Assembly (NCBI RefSeq): GCF_001438695.1
Contig: NZ_JQBH01000002.1
Location: forward strand, 62,001 to 126,000
Length of the DNA: 64,000 nucleotides
Direction of reading: 5' to 3'
Source of the DNA: Fructobacillus fructosus KCTC 3544
Lineage (GTDB): Bacteria > Bacillota > Bacilli > Lactobacillales > Lactobacillaceae
Below the pieces are notes generated by a model. The model had not been told where the DNA came from. It did not search any database and saw only the letters and a program-made list of their open reading frames with translations. Below, piece after piece: positions 62,985 to 64,000 of the stretch. The translations under genes and the position numbers were made by a program. Within the stretch, counting starts at the first letter, position 1, and the number at the start of each line of letters is the position of its first letter.

Positions 62985-64000
62985 TTAGCGGTCCTCGTTC
63001 TTCACTAGGCTGCCCACATGTTCGGCCAAAATCGCCCGTACTTCCTCGGTCGAGTGCGTCGTCATTAGTAGTTGACGTAACTGTGAAGCGTGGGCAAAAC
63101 CACGGAGATAAATCTTAAAGTAACGCTTGAGGGCTTCAAAGTGTTTAGGCGTCACGGTTTTGGTGACCTCATCAAACAAATCCAGTTGCAACTCGAGCAA
63201 GGCGATGGACTCAGACAATTGGTGCTCTTTTGGTTCATGATTGAAGGCGTATGGATCTTCTAAGACACCCCTTCCAATCATAATGCCGTCAACACCCGGG
63301 TGCTCAGCGGCCAGTTCCAGTCCTTGTTGATAGTTCTTAATATCCCCATTAATTTGCAACAGGGTATTTGGTGCCAGTTCATCCCGCATTGCAATAATAT
63401 CGTCAATTAATTCGAAGTGGGCATCCGCCTTGGACATTTCCTTCCGTGTACGCAAATGAATCGTCAAAACCTGAACGTCGGCCTTCAGAATGGTCTCAAG
63501 CCACTCATGGTACTCGTCGACTTTGTAAAAGCCTAGACGTGTCTTAACAGAAACGGGTAATCCCGATTCCTTCGCTGCTTCAATCAATTCCAGGGCGCGA
63601 TCGGGATGACGAATCAAATCCGAACCAGAGGAATTCTTAATCACCGTACCATCCGGACAACCCATGTTGATGTCGACGGCTTCATAACCCATTTCAGGTA
63701 GCAACTTCGCAGCCCCAGCAATGGCTTCAGGAGTCGATCCCCAAATTTGCGCAATGGGCATCTGCTCTCCTGGCGCTACCGCCAAACGGCCTTGAATGGA
63801 AAACTTAGCTTCCGGATGAACCATTGAGGCTGCGTTCGTAAACTCCGTGTAGTAGACATCCGGTCCCCCTGCTTTCGCAACAACTCGGCGAAAAATGGTA
63901 TCGGTGACCGCTTCCATGGGCGCCATGGAAAAGAACGGACGAGGATTCCCCTTTTCATCCACTGCATCATCAACAATTTTTTGCCAGTAAGCTGACTTTG
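62985..64000 (-). CDS. dus: tRNA-dihydrouridine synthase, 5' end beyond window
   Basis: FMN enzyme that reduces uridines in tRNA. Seen: core FFSMAPMEAVTDTIFRR, DINMGCPDGTVIKNSSGSDLI with the catalytic Cys, KTRLGF, and VDGIMIGRGVLEDP. The first in-frame start codon inside the window is GTG 63962, but the same frame stays open to the edge and encodes a plausible extension (SAYWQKIVDDAV), so the true start is probably just outside. Subfamily (DusB/DusC-like) not decided. Confidence 0.92.
   Translation of the reverse strand, partial: KSAYWQKIVDDAVDEKGNPRPFFSMAPMEAVTDTIFRRVVAKAGGPDVYYTEFTNAASMVHPEAKFSIQGRLAVAPGEQMPIAQIWGSTPEAIAGAAKLLPEMGYEAVDINMGCPDGTVIKNSSGSDLIRHPDRALELIEAAKESGLPVSVKTRLGFYKVDEYHEWLETILKADVQVLTIHLRTRKEMSKADAHFELIDDIIAMRDELAPNTLLQINGDIKNYQQGLELAAEHPGVDGIMIGRGVLEDPYAFNHEPKEHQLSESIALLELQLDLFDEVTKTVTPKHFEALKRYFKIYLRGFAHASQLRQLLMTTHSTEEVRAILAEHVGSLVKNEDR

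Noticed and set aside
1-64000. tRNA, rRNA, tmRNA or insertion-sequence genes
   Set aside because: No T-arm-like GTTCGA/acceptor pairs in the intergenic regions and no transposase motifs were found; XerC is the only recombinase and is the housekeeping type.

Overview
The window looks like a chromosomal segment of a heterofermentative lactic acid bacterium of the former Leuconostocaceae (Leuconostoc, Fructobacillus or Weissella type). This is inferred from the Firmicutes-type gene set (rbgA-rnhB, YozE, YneF, YlbF, UPF0210/UPF0237, Kup, a HMG-CoA synthase of the mevalonate pathway), the DDPA motif of an L-lysine-adding MurE, strong AGGAGG ribosome binding sites, T-box leaders, and a secreted amidase whose aromatic repeats resemble the glucan-binding repeats of Leuconostoc/Weissella exoproteins. 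No rRNA, tRNA, CRISPR array, insertion sequence, prophage or origin was seen. Coding density is high, nearly all genes are on the minus strand, and no gene-free stretch exceeds 300 bases.

Layout, left to right (minus-strand operons read right to left). 0-2.8 kb: trmK, nif3-like, pepT. 2.8-9.2 kb: a tightly packed housekeeping run of TPR protein, cca, dfrA, degV, ypmS, yozE, rbgA, rnhB. 9.4-10.8 kb: an Ada-like regulator converging on a ThiD/PdxK-type kinase. 10.9-18.8 kb: topA, cytosine salvage genes codBA behind a possible attenuator, dprA and a Uup-type ABC-F protein. 18.9-25.8 kb: amidase, CPBP protease, Kup K+ transporter with an upstream small-RNA-like element, an unrecognised 300-aa protein, a LacX-like epimerase, and XerC. 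25.9-36.7 kb: a small unknown basic protein, UPF0210/UPF0237 pair, deoxyribosyltransferase, mvaS, YkpA-like ABC-F, rsmE-prmA, an alcohol dehydrogenase homologue and lepA. 36.9-46.6 kb: S9 peptidase, a solitary MrcB_N/NOV_C putative restriction-type protein, glyS-glyQ preceded by a DUF2130 coiled-coil protein behind a T-box, and the secreted amidase. 46.7-52.2 kb: rpsB, tsf, pyrH, frr; SPFH/NfeD; yabB-yazA-type pair. 52.3-64 kb: plsC, yneF/lexA, ylbF-like, PBP1A, argS behind a second T-box, a DUF2187-like protein, murE-coaBC, a cation/proton antiporter, and a dihydrouridine synthase cut by the window edge.

Most of the window is translation, RNA modification, ribosome assembly and cell-wall housekeeping. 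The parts most worth attention are regulatory or accessory: the T-box that places a nuclease-like DUF2130 protein in the glycyl-tRNA synthetase operon; the solitary MrcB_N + NOV_C gene beside it; the codBA leader, which combines a terminator with a PyrR-loop-like hairpin; an intercistronic argS T-box; a small structured RNA ahead of kup; an Ada-like gene whose frame runs through its own terminator; and two genes (xerC, murE) whose -10 boxes sit almost on the start codon.

All calls come from reading the sequence and recalled family knowledge; no database or folding program was run.
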